DNA from: Alphaproteobacteria bacterium | GTDB taxonomy: Bacteria; Pseudomonadota; Alphaproteobacteria; Caulobacterales; Hyphomonadaceae | Direction: 5' to 3' | Assembly: GCA_009909065.1 (NCBI GenBank) | Contig: JAAANZ010000125.1 | Coordinates: 1 to 33,239, forward strand | Length of the DNA stretch: 33,239 nt | Part shown: positions 24,686 to 33,239 of the stretch, piece by piece | Numbering within the stretch: position 1 is the first letter of the stretch | Layout of the letters: every line of letters begins with the position of its first letter | The notes under the pieces: model-generated | What the model saw: only the letters and a program-made list of their open reading frames with translations | Told to the model about the DNA's origin: nothing | Databases searched by the model: none | Program-made: the position numbers and the translations under genes

Positions 24686-25467
24686 TGGCGCTTCCCGCTG
24701 ACCGCACGGGCGTGATTGCCCGCAAGCTTGGCATGACCCGTGTCTTCGACGAGGAAGGCCGTCACATCCCTGTGACGGTGCTCGGTCTCGAGGGTTGCCA
24801 AGTCGTGGCGCTGCGTACCGAGGAGGACCGCGAGATCAATGTCAATCGCGGCCGCAAGAAGGATGCAAAGACCGAGACGCGCAATGATGGTTACAGCGCC
24901 GTCGTCATGGGCGCGGGCGAGGCCAAGGCCAAGCGCACCGCCAAGGCCCAGCGCGGCAGTTTTGCAAAGAATGGTGTCGCGCCCAAACGCAAGCTGGTCG
25001 AGTTCCGTGTCAATGGCGACATGCCCGAGATCGGCGCCGAGGTGATTGCGGATCATTTCGTGGCCGGCCAGCGCGTCGATGTGGCCGGCATCACGATCGG
25101 CCGGGGCTTTGCCGGAGCCATGAAGCGCTGGAATTTCGGCGGCCTGCGGGCCTCTCACGGCGTTTCGGTGGCGCACCGTGCCCATGGCTCCACCGGCCAG
25201 TGCCAGGATCCGGGCAAGGTGTTCAAGGGCAAGAAAATGGCCGGTCATTACGGCCAGGCGCGGCGCACCGTGCAGAATCTCGAGATTGTCCGCACCGACA
25301 GTGAGCGCGGCCTCATCCTCGTGCGCGGCGCCATCCCCGGCCATGAGGGCAGCTGGGTCGAAGTGCGCGACGCCGTGAAGAAGGCGCGCCCGGACGAGGC
25401 CCCGGCAGCCGGCGCGTTCCGCGCTGCTGGAGCCGAAGAGGCGTCTGCCGAGGAGGGGGCTGAGTAA
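24685..25467 (+). CDS. rplC: 50S ribosomal protein L3
   Basis: Large-subunit assembly protein near the peptidyl transferase centre. It has 260 residues, longer than E. coli L3 (209), with the alphaproteobacterial insertion around [11 protein letters not shown] and an Ala/Glu-rich C-terminal tail (about 235-260). The core loop [10 protein letters not shown]-type segment ([18 protein letters not shown]) contains the glutamine that PrmB methylates in E. coli. The gene overlaps rpsJ and rplD by one base at each end. Confidence 0.97.
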   Translation: MALPADRTGVIARKLGMTRVFDEEGRHIPVTVLGLEGCQVVALRTEEDREINVNRGRKKDAKTETRNDGYSAVVMGAGEAKAKRTAKAQRGSFAKNGVAPKRKLVEFRVNGDMPEIGAEVIADHFVAGQRVDVAGITIGRGFAGAMKRWNFGGLRASHGVSVAHRAHGSTGQCQDPGKVFKGKKMAGHYGQARRTVQNLEIVRTDSERGLILVRGAIPGHEGSWVEVRDAVKKARPDEAPAAGAFRAAGAEEASAEEGAE

Positions 25468-26114
25468 TGGAACTTGCAGTCAGGACCCTGGATGGAAAGT
25501 CAGCAGGAAAGGCCGAGCTGGACGAGGCGATCTTCGGGATCGAGGAGGTTCGCGCCGACATCCTGCACCGTGTCGTGCGCTGGCAGCTGGCCCGGCGCCA
25601 GGCCGGAACCCACAAGACGCAGTCGCGCAGCGAGGTTTCCCGCACCACCCAGAAGATGTATCGCCAGAAGGGCACCGGCGGTGCGCGTCACGGTGCTCGG
25701 AATGCGCCGATCTTTGTCGGCGGTTCGGTGGCGCATGGTCCGCGCGTGCGCAGTCACGCCCACAAGCTGCCCAAGCGTATCCGCAGGCTCGCCCTGGCGC
25801 ATGCCCTGTCGTCAAAGGTGCAGGACGAGGCGCTGGTCGTGATTGACGAGGCGAAGCTGGATAGCGCGAAGACGAAGGAATTGTCGGCCAAGCTTTCCGG
25901 GCTCGGCATCGGAAATGCGCTTATTCTCAGCGGGGCCGGCGTGGACGAGGCCTTTGCGCGGGCCGCGCGCAACATTCCGGATGTCGATGTGCTGCCCGTG
26001 GCGGGCCTGAATGTCTATGACATCCTGCGGCGTGACCAGCTGGTCGTGACCCGTGATGCGCTGGAAGCGATCCGGGCGCGTTTCAGCGGCGCGGCTTCCG
26101 AGGAGGGGAACTAA
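25467..26114 (+). CDS. rplD: 50S ribosomal protein L4
   Basis: Primary 23S-binding protein lining the exit tunnel; in enterics it also represses the S10 operon. The 215-residue chain has the extended loop [19 protein letters not shown] with the tunnel-facing KGTGxARxG motif (about 60-78), then [14 protein letters not shown] and a Rossmann-like C-terminal domain. The ATG overlaps the rplC stop (TAATG). Regulation by L4 in this organism is inferred. Confidence 0.97.
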   Translation: MELAVRTLDGKSAGKAELDEAIFGIEEVRADILHRVVRWQLARRQAGTHKTQSRSEVSRTTQKMYRQKGTGGARHGARNAPIFVGGSVAHGPRVRSHAHKLPKRIRRLALAHALSSKVQDEALVVIDEAKLDSAKTKELSAKLSGLGIGNALILSGAGVDEAFARAARNIPDVDVLPVAGLNVYDILRRDQLVVTRDALEAIRARFSGAASEEGN

Positions 26115-26117
26115 GCC

Positions 26118-26417
26118 ATGGCCGAGGTCAATCTGCGCGACTATGACACCATCCTCGCCCCGGTCATCACCGAGAAGGCGACGCTGGTGGCCGAGGACAA
26201 CAAGATCATCTTCGAGGTGCCGCTGGCGGCGACGAAATTGGAGATCAAGCAGGCGGTCGAAAACCTGTTCAAGGTGGACGTGACGAAGGTCAACACGATC
26301 CGCGTGAAGGGCAAGACGAAGCGGTTTCGCGGGATTGTCGGGCGCCGTCCCGATTGGAAAAAGGCGATCGTGACACTCCAGGACGGCCAGTCCGTCGATG
26401 TCACGACCGGGCTTTAA
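26118..26417 (+). CDS. rplW: 50S ribosomal protein L23
   Basis: Exit-site protein that docks trigger factor and the signal recognition particle. The 99-residue protein shows the family pattern: [12 protein letters not shown] near 14-25, the [20 protein letters not shown] segment and the beta-hairpin [15 protein letters not shown], ending in an acidic/aromatic beta strand. It begins 3 bp after rplD stops. Confidence 0.96.
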   Translation: MAEVNLRDYDTILAPVITEKATLVAEDNKIIFEVPLAATKLEIKQAVENLFKVDVTKVNTIRVKGKTKRFRGIVGRRPDWKKAIVTLQDGQSVDVTTGL

Positions 26418-26435
26418 GGGCGAAAGAGGCAGGAC

Positions 26436-27266
26436 ATGGCACTCAAGACATTCAATCCGACATCGTCCGGTCGCCGCCAGCTTGTTCTGGTCAACCGTTC
26501 CGGCCTGCACAAGGGGCGCCCGGAGAAGAGCCTGACGGAAGGCCTCACCAAGTCCGGCGGGCGCAACAATACTGGCCGGATCACCTCGCGTCGGATGGGC
26601 GGCGGCGCCAAGACGCTCTATCGCCGGATAGATTTCAAGCGCGCCAAACGGGACGTTCCCGCCCGGGTCGAGCGGATCGAGTATGATCCCAACCGGACCG
26701 CCTTCATCGCGCTGATCCGGTATGAGGATGGGGAGCTGGCCTATATTGTTGCGCCGCAACGCCTTGATGTGGGCGACACGGTCATCACTTCGGCGAAAGC
26801 GGATATCAAGCCGGGCAATGCGCTTCCGCTGAAGAATATTCCGGTGGGCACCATCATCCACAATATCGAGATGAAGCCCCAGAAAGGCGCACAGATGGTG
26901 CGTTCGGCCGGCACCTATGCCCAGCTTGTGGGCCGCGAGGCCGGTTATGCGCAGGTCAAGCTGGCGTCCGGCGAGCTTCGGCGGGTGCCGGAGGGGTGCA
27001 TTGCCACTGTCGGCGCGGTGTCGAACCCCGACAATATGAATACGGTGCTCGGCAAGGCCGGCCGCAGCCGCCACAAGGGCAAGCGCCCCTCGGTCCGCGG
27101 CGTGGTGATGAACCCGTTCGATCACCCGCATGGCGGCGGTGAGGGCAAGTCCTCGGGCGGGCGCCATCCGGTGACGCCCTGGGGCAAGAAGACCCGCGGT
27201 CCCAAGACCCGGACGAACAAGTCAACCGACCGGCTGATTATCCGCCGGCGCAACGCGAAACGCTAG
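26436..27266 (+). CDS. rplB: 50S ribosomal protein L2
   Basis: Needed for subunit joining and peptidyl transferase structure. The 276-residue protein has the canonical N-terminus [14 protein letters not shown], the oligonucleotide-binding core and the highly conserved [21 protein letters not shown] motif near 228-248, including the histidine studied in E. coli. Length is normal. The ATG is preceded by AGGCAGG. Confidence 0.97.
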   Translation: MALKTFNPTSSGRRQLVLVNRSGLHKGRPEKSLTEGLTKSGGRNNTGRITSRRMGGGAKTLYRRIDFKRAKRDVPARVERIEYDPNRTAFIALIRYEDGELAYIVAPQRLDVGDTVITSAKADIKPGNALPLKNIPVGTIIHNIEMKPQKGAQMVRSAGTYAQLVGREAGYAQVKLASGELRRVPEGCIATVGAVSNPDNMNTVLGKAGRSRHKGKRPSVRGVVMNPFDHPHGGGEGKSSGGRHPVTPWGKKTRGPKTRTNKSTDRLIIRRRNAKR

Positions 27267-27278
27267 GGAGCCGGCGAC

Positions 27279-27557
27279 ATGTCCCGTTCTGTCTGGAAAG
27301 GCCCGTTCGTCGACAGCTACCTTCTGAAGAAGGCCGCTGCCGCGCAGGAGTCCGAAAAGCGCACGGTCATCAAGACCTGGTCGCGCCGCTCCACGATCAT
27401 GCCGCAATTCGTGGGCCTGAACTTCCAGGTTCACAATGGCAACAAGTTCGTCCCGGTCCTGATCAATGAGGAGATGGTCGGGCACAAGCTCGGCGAGTTC
27501 GCCCCGACGCGGACCTATCATGGTCATGGCGCGGACAAGAAAGCAAAGAGGAGATAA
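27279..27557 (+). CDS. rpsS: 30S ribosomal protein S19
   Basis: Head protein that contacts S13 and the A-site tRNA. It has 92 residues, the normal size, with [15 protein letters not shown] at the N-terminus, [15 protein letters not shown] in the middle and the C-terminal [15 protein letters not shown] signature. The gene is 12 bp after rplB with GGAG in the gap. Confidence 0.97.
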   Translation: MSRSVWKGPFVDSYLLKKAAAAQESEKRTVIKTWSRRSTIMPQFVGLNFQVHNGNKFVPVLINEEMVGHKLGEFAPTRTYHGHGADKKAKRR

Positions 27558-27560
27558 GCC

Positions 27561-27968
27561 ATGGGCAAGGCGAAGAATCCTCCAAGGCAGGCGCCGAACG
27601 AGGCGCGCGCCGTGCTGCGAATGCATCGCTCGAGTCCGCAGAAGCTCAACCTGCTGGCCCAGCAGATCCGCGGCCTGACGGCCGAGCGCGCGCTCAACGA
27701 GCTTTCCTTCTCGCGCAAGCGGTCCGCCGAACAGGTTCGCAAGTGCCTGCAGAGCGCGATCGCGAACGCGGAGAACAATCACGACCTCGACATCGACAGT
27801 CTTGTCATCGCCGAGGCGCATGTCGGCAAGAACCTCGTGATGAAACGCATCCGGGCACGTGCCCGCGGTCGCGCATCACGGATCATGAAACCCTTCTCGC
27901 AGATCACGATCGTTCTGCGTGACACCTCCATGGATGCTGCCATGGACGCGGAATCGGAGGCCGCCTGA
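27561..27968 (+). CDS. rplV: 50S ribosomal protein L22
   Basis: Early assembly protein whose hairpin narrows the exit tunnel and is a known macrolide-resistance site. The 135-residue protein has [19 protein letters not shown] near the N-terminus, the hairpin and the ending [18 protein letters not shown]. Slightly longer than E. coli (110) through N- and C-terminal tails. The stop overlaps the rpsC start (TGATG). Confidence 0.96.
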   Translation: MGKAKNPPRQAPNEARAVLRMHRSSPQKLNLLAQQIRGLTAERALNELSFSRKRSAEQVRKCLQSAIANAENNHDLDIDSLVIAEAHVGKNLVMKRIRARARGRASRIMKPFSQITIVLRDTSMDAAMDAESEAA

Positions 27969-28705
27969 TGGGACAGAAGATCAATCCGGTCGGTTTCCGT
28001 CTCGGAATCAATCGCACATCGGAAAGCCGCTGGTATGCCGACACGGCCGATTTCGGGCGCCTGTTGCACGAAGATCGGGCTGTTCGCAAGCATATCCGTT
28101 CACGGCTGAAACAGGCCGGCATTTCGCGGATCGTGATCGAGCGTCCGCACAAGAAATGCCTGGTGACGATTCATACCGCGCGTCCGGGGCTGGTGATCGG
28201 CAAAAAGGGCGCCGACATCGAGAATTTGCGCAAGTCGCTGTCGAAGATTGTCGAGGATGAGGTGCGCGTGAACCTGGTCGAGGTGCGCAAGCCGGAGATC
28301 GACGCCAAGCTCGTGGCTGATGATATTGCCCGCCAACTTGAGCGGCGCGCCTCCTTCCGCCGCGCGATGAAGCGCTCCATCCAGTCGTCCATGCGCCTGG
28401 GGGCGCTGGGTGTGCGCGTGATGGTGTCGGGCCGGCTCGGCGGCGCCGAGATTGCCCGGACCGAACAGTATGCGGAGGGGTCTGTTCCGCTGCATACTCT
28501 GCGCGCCGATATCGATTTCGGGACGGCCGAGGCGGATACGACCTATGGCATCATCGGTATCAAGGTCTGGATCTACAAGGGCGAGATCATGGAGCATGAT
28601 CCCATGGCCCAGGACAAGAAGCTGGAAAGCACCGGCCAGGCGCGCGCCCGTTCGGGCAATCAGCGTGGGCCGGCCTCCGGCCAGCAAGCTGGTGGAGCAA
28701 GCTGA
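27968..28705 (+). CDS. rpsC: 30S ribosomal protein S3
   Basis: Small-subunit protein at the mRNA entry channel with helicase activity. The 245-residue protein has [13 protein letters not shown] at the N-terminus, the KH motif around [14 protein letters not shown] (about 77-90), and the C-terminal domain with [13 protein letters not shown] (near 157-169). The tail after 215 is polar and rich in Gln, Ser and Gly. It overlaps both neighbours by one base. Confidence 0.97.
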   Translation: MGQKINPVGFRLGINRTSESRWYADTADFGRLLHEDRAVRKHIRSRLKQAGISRIVIERPHKKCLVTIHTARPGLVIGKKGADIENLRKSLSKIVEDEVRVNLVEVRKPEIDAKLVADDIARQLERRASFRRAMKRSIQSSMRLGALGVRVMVSGRLGGAEIARTEQYAEGSVPLHTLRADIDFGTAEADTTYGIIGIKVWIYKGEIMEHDPMAQDKKLESTGQARARSGNQRGPASGQQAGGAS

Positions 28706-29121
28706 TGCGGCAGCCCAAGCGCACGAAATACCGTAAGGCCTTCAAGGGTCGCATCAAGGGCACCGCCAAGGGCGGGACCAGCCTGAATTTCGGCTCGTAC
28801 GGGCTCAAGGCCCTGGAGCCGGAACGGGTGACGGCCCGCCAGATCGAGGCGACCCGCCGGGCCGTGACGCGCCACATGAAGCGTCAGGGCAAGGTGTGGA
28901 TCCGTGTCTTTCCCGACCTGCCCGTCTCGGCCAAGCCGATCGAGGTGCGCATGGGCAAGGGCAAGGGTTCCGTGGACCGCTGGGTCGCGCGTGTGGCTCC
29001 CGGCCGGATCATGTTCGAGATTGACGGTGTACCGGAAGAGGTCGCGGTCGAGGCGCTGCGCCTGGGGGCGGCGAAGCTTCCGGTGCGCACCAAGATCGTC
29101 AAGCGTATCGAGGGGATTTGA
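28705..29121 (+). CDS. rplP: 50S ribosomal protein L16
   Basis: Binds near the A-site tRNA and the peptidyl transferase centre. The 138-residue protein has [19 protein letters not shown] at the start and the central signatures [25 protein letters not shown] and [13 protein letters not shown]. Normal length. The start codon shares a base with the rpsC stop. Confidence 0.97.
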   Translation: MRQPKRTKYRKAFKGRIKGTAKGGTSLNFGSYGLKALEPERVTARQIEATRRAVTRHMKRQGKVWIRVFPDLPVSAKPIEVRMGKGKGSVDRWVARVAPGRIMFEIDGVPEEVAVEALRLGAAKLPVRTKIVKRIEGI

Positions 29122-29124
29122 GCC

Positions 29125-29322
29125 ATGACCGCCGATGATCTGCGTTCCAGGAGCGAAGACCAGCTGCGCGAGGATCTCGCGAAGCTGAAAAAGGAACAGT
29201 TCAACCTGCGCTTCCAGACCGCCACCGGACAGCTGGAAAAGACGCACCGCGCCGGTGAGGTCCGCCGAGACATCGCCCGCATCAAGACGGTGATGCGCGA
29301 AAAGGCCCGCCAGGGCGCGTAA
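29125..29322 (+). CDS. rpmC: 50S ribosomal protein L29
   Basis: Two-helix protein next to L23 at the exit site. It has 65 residues, with the conserved [16 protein letters not shown] (about 23-38) and an ending helix containing [15 protein letters not shown]. It starts 3 bp after rplP. Confidence 0.96.
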   Translation: MTADDLRSRSEDQLREDLAKLKKEQFNLRFQTATGQLEKTHRAGEVRRDIARIKTVMREKARQGA

Positions 29323-29336
29323 GGAGAGGTCAGGAC

Positions 29337-29657
29337 ATGCCGAAGAGAGTACTGGAAGGCGTGGTCGTCTCTGCTAAGCAGGACAAGACCGCCGTCGTGC
29401 GGGTCGAGCGGACCTTCACGCACGGGCTCTACAAGAAGATCGTGCGTCGCACGAAGCATTATCACGCCCATGACGCGGCCAACTCTGCCGCGGTCGGTGA
29501 ACGCGTGGCCATTCGTGAGTGCAAGCCGCATTCGCGTCTGAAGACCTGGGAGATCGTCTCGCCCGAGGCGCTGGACGAGGCGGCCGAGGCGCGTCGCCAG
29601 GCCGAGGCCGAGGCCCAGAAGGCAGCCGCCGAGGCTGCGGGCGGAGGCGATTCATGA
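29337..29657 (+). CDS. rpsQ: 30S ribosomal protein S17 with Ala/Glu tail
   Basis: OB-fold 16S-binding protein needed for early assembly. The core [20 protein letters not shown] and the ending RIRECKP-like [16 protein letters not shown] match S17. At 106 residues it exceeds E. coli S17 (84); the extra 22-25 residues are an Ala/Glu/Gln-rich helix-like tail (from about 83). The last four bases overlap the rplN start (ATGA). Confidence 0.96.
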   Translation: MPKRVLEGVVVSAKQDKTAVVRVERTFTHGLYKKIVRRTKHYHAHDAANSAAVGERVAIRECKPHSRLKTWEIVSPEALDEAAEARRQAEAEAQKAAAEAAGGGDS

Positions 29658-30022
29658 TCCAGATGCAGTCCAATCTCCGCGTGGCCGACAATTCCGGCGC
29701 GCGCCGCGTCCAGTGTATCAAGGTGCTGGGCGGGGCCGGCCGGCGCTATGCGTCCGTCGGCGACATTATCGTGGTCTCGGTCAAGGAAGCCATTCCGACC
29801 GGCCGCGTGAAGAAAGGCGAGGTGCGGCGCGCTGTCGTGGTGCGCGTGTCCAAGGACATCAAGCGCCGTGACGGGTCGGTTATCCGTTTCGACACGAATG
29901 CAGCGGTGCTGGTGAACAATAACAGCGAGCCGATCGGCACGCGGATTTTCGGCCCGGTGCCGCGCGAGCTGCGCGCGAAGAACCATATGAAGATCATTTC
30001 GCTCGCCCCGGAGGTGCTCTGA
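29654..30022 (+). CDS. rplN: 50S ribosomal protein L14
   Basis: Inter-subunit bridge protein that also binds the silencing factor RsfS. It has 122 residues, the exact family length, starting [18 protein letters not shown] and including the signature ATG-start-typical [15 protein letters not shown] and the ending [24 protein letters not shown] split around residues 98-122. ATG 29654 overlaps the rpsQ stop. Confidence 0.97.
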   Translation: MIQMQSNLRVADNSGARRVQCIKVLGGAGRRYASVGDIIVVSVKEAIPTGRVKKGEVRRAVVVRVSKDIKRRDGSVIRFDTNAAVLVNNNSEPIGTRIFGPVPRELRAKNHMKIISLAPEVL

Positions 30023-30023
30023 C

Positions 30024-30341
30024 ATGGCTGCGAGGATAAGGAAGGGGGACCGCGTCGTCGTTCTGGCCGGGCGCTACAAGGGCGCCACGGGCGAGGTGCT
30101 TCGCGTGATCCCGAAAGAAGAGCGGGTGGTGGTCCAGGGCGTGAATGTGGTCAAGCGCCACCAGCGTCCCAACCAGATGGATCCCGGCGGGATCAAGCGG
30201 TTCGAGGCGCCGATCCATGTGTCGAACGTGGCGCATGTCGACCCGCGCGATAACAAGCCGACACGGGTCGGTTTCCGTTTCGACGAGCATGGCCGCAAGA
30301 CGCGCTATGCCAAGCGTTCAGGGGAGTCGATCGATGTCTGA
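30024..30341 (+). CDS. rplX: 50S ribosomal protein L24
   Basis: Assembly initiator with a KOW motif: [20 protein letters not shown] at about residues 7-26. The 105-residue length is normal. The middle contains [19 protein letters not shown]. Its last bases overlap the start of rplE (ATG at 30334 in another frame). Confidence 0.97.
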   Translation: MAARIRKGDRVVVLAGRYKGATGEVLRVIPKEERVVVQGVNVVKRHQRPNQMDPGGIKRFEAPIHVSNVAHVDPRDNKPTRVGFRFDEHGRKTRYAKRSGESIDV

Positions 30342-30888
30342 CAGTTACGAACCCCGTTTGAAGGCGAAATATCGCGAGCAGATCCGCGCAAAGATGCAGG
30401 AGAAGTTCAGCTACTCCAACCCGATGCAGGTTCCCAAGCTCGACAAGGTCGTGCTCAATATGGGCGTGGGCGATGCGGTCTCCGACTCCAAGAAGATCAA
30501 GCAGGCCTATGAGGAAATGATGCTGATCGCCGGCCAGAAACCGGTGACGACGAAGGCCCGCAAGTCGATCGCCGGATTCAAGGTGCGTGAGGGCATGCCG
30601 ATCGGAGTCAAGGTCACGCTGAGGCGCGAGCGCATGTTCGAGTTCCTCGACCGGCTGACCACGATCGCCCTGCCGCGGGTGAAGGATTTCCGCGGGCTGA
30701 ACGGCAAGAGCTTCGATGGCCGCGGGAACTATGCCATGGGCGTGAAGGAACACATCGTGTTTCCCGAGATCAATTATGACAAGGTCGAGACGATGCGCGG
30801 GCTCGACATCATTGTCTGCACGACGGCCCCGACCGACGAGGAAGCCAAGGCGCTGCTCGCCGAATGCGGCTTCCCCTTCCGGAACTAG
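30334..30888 (+). CDS. rplE: 50S ribosomal protein L5
   Basis: Binds 5S rRNA and the P-site tRNA region. The 184-residue protein shows [16 protein letters not shown] near 38-53, the [21 protein letters not shown] segment and the C-terminal [23 protein letters not shown] 30334 overlaps rplX by 8 bases, and AGGGGAG is well placed upstream; the frame is open further upstream but is only a shadow of rplX. Confidence 0.97.
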   Translation: MSDSYEPRLKAKYREQIRAKMQEKFSYSNPMQVPKLDKVVLNMGVGDAVSDSKKIKQAYEEMMLIAGQKPVTTKARKSIAGFKVREGMPIGVKVTLRRERMFEFLDRLTTIALPRVKDFRGLNGKSFDGRGNYAMGVKEHIVFPEINYDKVETMRGLDIIVCTTAPTDEEAKALLAECGFPFRN

Positions 30889-30909
30889 CGCCAGAGGACT
30901 TGAAGACAG

Positions 30910-31215
30910 ATGGCCAAGAAAAGCGCGATCGAGAAGAACAAGAAGCGCCAGCGCATGGCGGCGAAATATGCCGCGCGCCGGGCGAAGCTGAAGGCGATTG
31001 CCATGGATGAGGAGCTTCCGCTGGAAGAGCGTTTCAAGGCGCGCCTCAAGCTGGCGGAACTGCCGCGCAATTCCGCGCCGAACCGCATCCGTAACCGTTG
31101 CGAGGTGACCGGGCGCCCGCGCGGCTATTACCGCAAGATGAAGATGTCGCGGATCGCGATGCGTGACCTTGGCGCCAAGGGCATGGTGCCCGGTCTCGTG
31201 AAATCAAGCTGGTAG
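30910..31215 (+). CDS. rpsN: 30S ribosomal protein S14 (zinc-free type)
   Basis: Late-assembly head protein. At 101 residues, and with no CxxC pairs, it is the long zinc-independent form typical of proteobacteria. The C-terminal signature [20 protein letters not shown] and the ending [11 protein letters not shown] are intact. It starts 21 bp after rplE. Confidence 0.97.
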   Translation: MAKKSAIEKNKKRQRMAAKYAARRAKLKAIAMDEELPLEERFKARLKLAELPRNSAPNRIRNRCEVTGRPRGYYRKMKMSRIAMRDLGAKGMVPGLVKSSW

Positions 31216-31231
31216 GAAAGGAGGAGACATC

Positions 31232-31627
31232 ATGAACCTTTCCGATCCCCTCGGTGACATGCTCACCCGTATCCGTAACGCCCAGTTGCGCAACCAGTCC
31301 AAGGTGGTCACGCCGGCTTCGAAGCTGCGCGCGCGCGTGCTGGAGGTGCTGCAGGCCGAGGGCTTTATCCGCGGATATGTCGAAATCGAAAAGGATGGGC
31401 ACAAATCCATCGAGATCGAGCTGAAATATTTCGACGGCTCGCCGGTCATCTCCGAACTCAAGCGCGTCTCGACCCCGGGCCGGCGCGTGTATTCGTCGGT
31501 GACGGATATTCCGCTGGTGCGCAACGGTCTCGGGATTTCCATCCTGTCAACTTCCAGGGGCGTTCTGTCCGACAATATGGCGCGCGAGCAGAATGTGGGC
31601 GGCGAAATTCTCTGCCGGGTCTTCTAA
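31232..31627 (+). CDS. rpsH: 30S ribosomal protein S8
   Basis: Platform protein; in enterics it also represses the spc operon. The 131-residue protein begins [17 protein letters not shown] and ends with the signature [18 protein letters not shown] and [19 protein letters not shown] precedes the ATG. Confidence 0.97.
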   Translation: MNLSDPLGDMLTRIRNAQLRNQSKVVTPASKLRARVLEVLQAEGFIRGYVEIEKDGHKSIEIELKYFDGSPVISELKRVSTPGRRVYSSVTDIPLVRNGLGISILSTSRGVLSDNMAREQNVGGEILCRVF

Positions 31628-31655
31628 GGGCCGGACAGGAAAGAGGAACGAAACC

Positions 31656-32267
31656 ATGTCACGTATCGGCAAACTTCCGATCGAGATTCCCAAGGGCACC
31701 ACTGTCGAGGTGGACGGCCAGAATGTCAGCGCCAAGGGGCCGAAGGGCGAACTGTCGCTGACCCTGTCCGAGCTGGTCACGCCCAGCCTGGAGGACGGGG
31801 TCGTCTCTGTCATGCCGCGCGAGGATCTCGTTGCCCGGGCGAATTCCTATCGCGAGGCGCTCAAGGCCAGGGGCAAGCGCGAGCCGACCTTCGCCGAGGC
31901 GCTCGAGCCGAATGCCCGTACGCAATGGGGCACGGCCCGCGCGCGGATCGCGAACATGGTCCATGGCGTCACGGAGGGATTTCAGAAATCGCTCGAGATC
32001 CAGGGGGTGGGTTATCGTGCCCAGATGCAGGGCTCGGACCTGAAACTGTCGGTCGGTTTTTCCCATGATGTCGTGTTCGCCGCGCCCGAAGGGATCGAGA
32101 TAAAGGCGCCAAAGCCGACAGAGGTCGTCGTCTCCGGCATCGACAAGCAGGTGGTGGGGCAGGTCGCCGCAGAAATCCGGGCCTACCGCCCGCCGGAACC
32201 CTACAAGGGCAAGGGTGTGCGTTATGCCGGCGAATATGTGCGTCGCAAGGAAGGCAAGAAGAAGTAG
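31656..32267 (+). CDS. rplF: 50S ribosomal protein L6 with internal insertion
   Basis: Protein beside the sarcin-ricin loop and the GTPase-factor site. It has 203 residues against 177 in E. coli. The N-terminal [13 protein letters not shown], the central [21 protein letters not shown] and the C-terminal [16 protein letters not shown] are normal. The extra 26 or so residues lie between the first and second domains' conserved parts (about residues 60-90: [20 protein letters not shown] and the following ten), predicted helical and charged. The reading frame is intact with typical codon use, so this is a genuine insertion and not a frameshift. ATG 31656 follows AGAGGAACG. Confidence 0.96.
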   Translation: MSRIGKLPIEIPKGTTVEVDGQNVSAKGPKGELSLTLSELVTPSLEDGVVSVMPREDLVARANSYREALKARGKREPTFAEALEPNARTQWGTARARIANMVHGVTEGFQKSLEIQGVGYRAQMQGSDLKLSVGFSHDVVFAAPEGIEIKAPKPTEVVVSGIDKQVVGQVAAEIRAYRPPEPYKGKGVRYAGEYVRRKEGKKK

Positions 32268-32271
32268 TCCG

Positions 32272-32634
32272 ATGAAAACCGCACGCGTCAAACTCAATCG
32301 CCGCGCCCAGCGCAACCGTTCCCGCCTGAAAAAGCTTTCGGGCGAGCGCCCGCGCCTTTCGGTGGCGCGCAGCCACAAGAATATCTCCGCCCAGGTCATC
32401 GACGATGAAAAGGGCGTGACGCTGGCGGCCGCGTCGACCCTGGAGGCGGACCTGCGAGATGCGCTGACCACGGGCGGGGACACGGCCGCGGCGGCCCGGG
32501 TGGGAGAGCTTCTGGCCGAACGGGCGAAGAAGGCCGGTGTCGATGAAGTCGTCTTCGACCGCGGCGGCTACATGTTTCATGGCCGGGTGAAAGCCCTGGC
32601 GGAGGCGGCCCGCGAGGGCGGCCTGAAATTCTAG
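32272..32634 (+). CDS. rplR: 50S ribosomal protein L18
   Basis: 5S rRNA-binding protein of 120 residues. It has the Arg-rich start [24 protein letters not shown] (split around residues 6-28), the [15 protein letters not shown] strand and the ending [26 protein letters not shown], slightly divided by a variable loop (TTGGDTAAA). It starts 4 bp after rplF, so the two are probably coupled. Confidence 0.96.
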   Translation: MKTARVKLNRRAQRNRSRLKKLSGERPRLSVARSHKNISAQVIDDEKGVTLAAASTLEADLRDALTTGGDTAAAARVGELLAERAKKAGVDEVVFDRGGYMFHGRVKALAEAAREGGLKF

Positions 32635-32644
32635 GAGACGCGTC

Positions 32645-33235
32645 ATGGCGGAACAGCAGCGTAGAGGCGGCGGCCGCGACAAGCGCCGGGACCGCGACGA
32701 AGAGCAGAGTGAATTCACCGACAAACTCGTCGGCATCAACCGTGTCGCCAAGACGGTGAAGGGCGGCAAGAATTTCGGTTTTGCCGCGCTTGTCGTGGTC
32801 GGCGACGGGAAGGGCCGGGCCGGTTTCGGCAAGGGCAAGGCGCGGGAAGTTCCCGAAGCGATCCGCAAGGCGACCGAGGAAGCCAAGCGCAACATGGTGC
32901 GTGTGCCGCTGCGCGAGGGCCGCACGCTGCATCACGATGCGCGCGGGCGCCATGGCGCGGGCCGGATCGTGCTGCGCGCGGCCCCGCCCGGCACCGGCGT
33001 GATTGCGGGCGGTCCGATGCGCGCGGTGATGGAAGTGCTCGGCGTTCAGGATGTCGTGGGCAAGTCCGTGGGCACATCGAACCCCTACAACATGGTCCGT
33101 GCGACCTTTGACGCGCTCAAGAACCAGTCGAGCCCGCGCTCCGTTGCGTCCAAGCGGGGTCTCAAGGTCCAGGACATTGTCTCGCGGCGTACCGATGGTG
33201 CGTCAGAGGCCGGCATGGCCGAAACCACGAGCTAA
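32645..33235 (+). CDS. rpsE: 30S ribosomal protein S5
   Basis: Small-subunit protein at the mRNA entry site, important for accuracy. The 196-residue protein has a basic N-terminal tail of about 25 residues, the dsRNA-binding signature [20 protein letters not shown] (about 38-57), and the conserved [24 protein letters not shown] split across about 122-147. The stop at 33233-33235 leaves four bases to the window edge; rpmD and rplO are expected next. Confidence 0.97.
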   Translation: MAEQQRRGGGRDKRRDRDEEQSEFTDKLVGINRVAKTVKGGKNFGFAALVVVGDGKGRAGFGKGKAREVPEAIRKATEEAKRNMVRVPLREGRTLHHDARGRHGAGRIVLRAAPPGTGVIAGGPMRAVMEVLGVQDVVGKSVGTSNPYNMVRATFDALKNQSSPRSVASKRGLKVQDIVSRRTDGASEAGMAETTS

Positions 33236-33239
33236 CAGG

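Noticed and set aside
25812-27167. 451-codon leftward frame across rplD, rplW and rplB
   Set aside because: Lies opposite three unmistakable ribosomal protein genes and has no family features.

Overview
The window is GC-rich chromosomal DNA from an alphaproteobacterium. The main evidence is the style of the proteins: a TonB-dependent receptor of the type common in Caulobacter and xanthomonads, a serC-serA pair, a TadG-like von Willebrand protein, alphaproteobacterial forms of L3, L4 and S10, and a tuf gene placed directly before the S10 ribosomal cluster. A marine Caulobacterales/Maricaulales-type heterotroph fits, but I cannot prove the genus from the sequence alone. I see no insertion sequences, prophage, CRISPR array, rRNA or tRNA.

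Left part (1-4.9 kb). A 3'-truncated penicillin-binding protein 1A gene runs leftwards off the window. Pointing rightwards is a NhaR-like LysR regulator followed by a SbtA-family bicarbonate/sodium symporter and an SbtB-like PII protein. This compact cassette is best known from cyanobacteria.

Accessory part (4.9-11.8 kb). A TonB-dependent receptor and a lipoprotein tyrosine/phosphoinositide-type phosphatase form a leftward unit. A divergent regulator carries two complete TetR modules in one chain, and a clear 8+8 bp dyad lies between receptor and regulator. Next comes a leftward pair of a DUF3237 protein and a TauD-type 2-oxoglutarate dioxygenase.

Housekeeping part (11.8-22.6 kb). serC, preceded by a structured leader, is followed by serA (serine biosynthesis). 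Then come a small secreted Cys protein, a solo TadG-like vWA protein, thyA (TTG start), an AhpD-like protein, a VUT-family transporter, folA (thyA and folA together support the folate/dTMP cycle), a matrixin-like metalloprotease with a DUF4189 tail, and pgi convergent with it.

Right part (22.7-33.2 kb). tuf is followed by a nested inverted repeat that begins at its stop codon and then by a textbook terminator. A separate promoter drives the S10-spc cluster in canonical order: rpsJ, rplC, rplD, rplW, rplB, rpsS, rplV, rpsC, rplP, rpmC, rpsQ, rplN, rplX, rplE, rpsN, rpsH, rplF, rplR, rpsE. L6 carries an internal insertion of about 26 residues. The most interesting items are the tandem-TetR/receptor/phosphatase locus, the SbtA-SbtB-LysR cassette, the post-tuf nested repeat and the L6 insertion.
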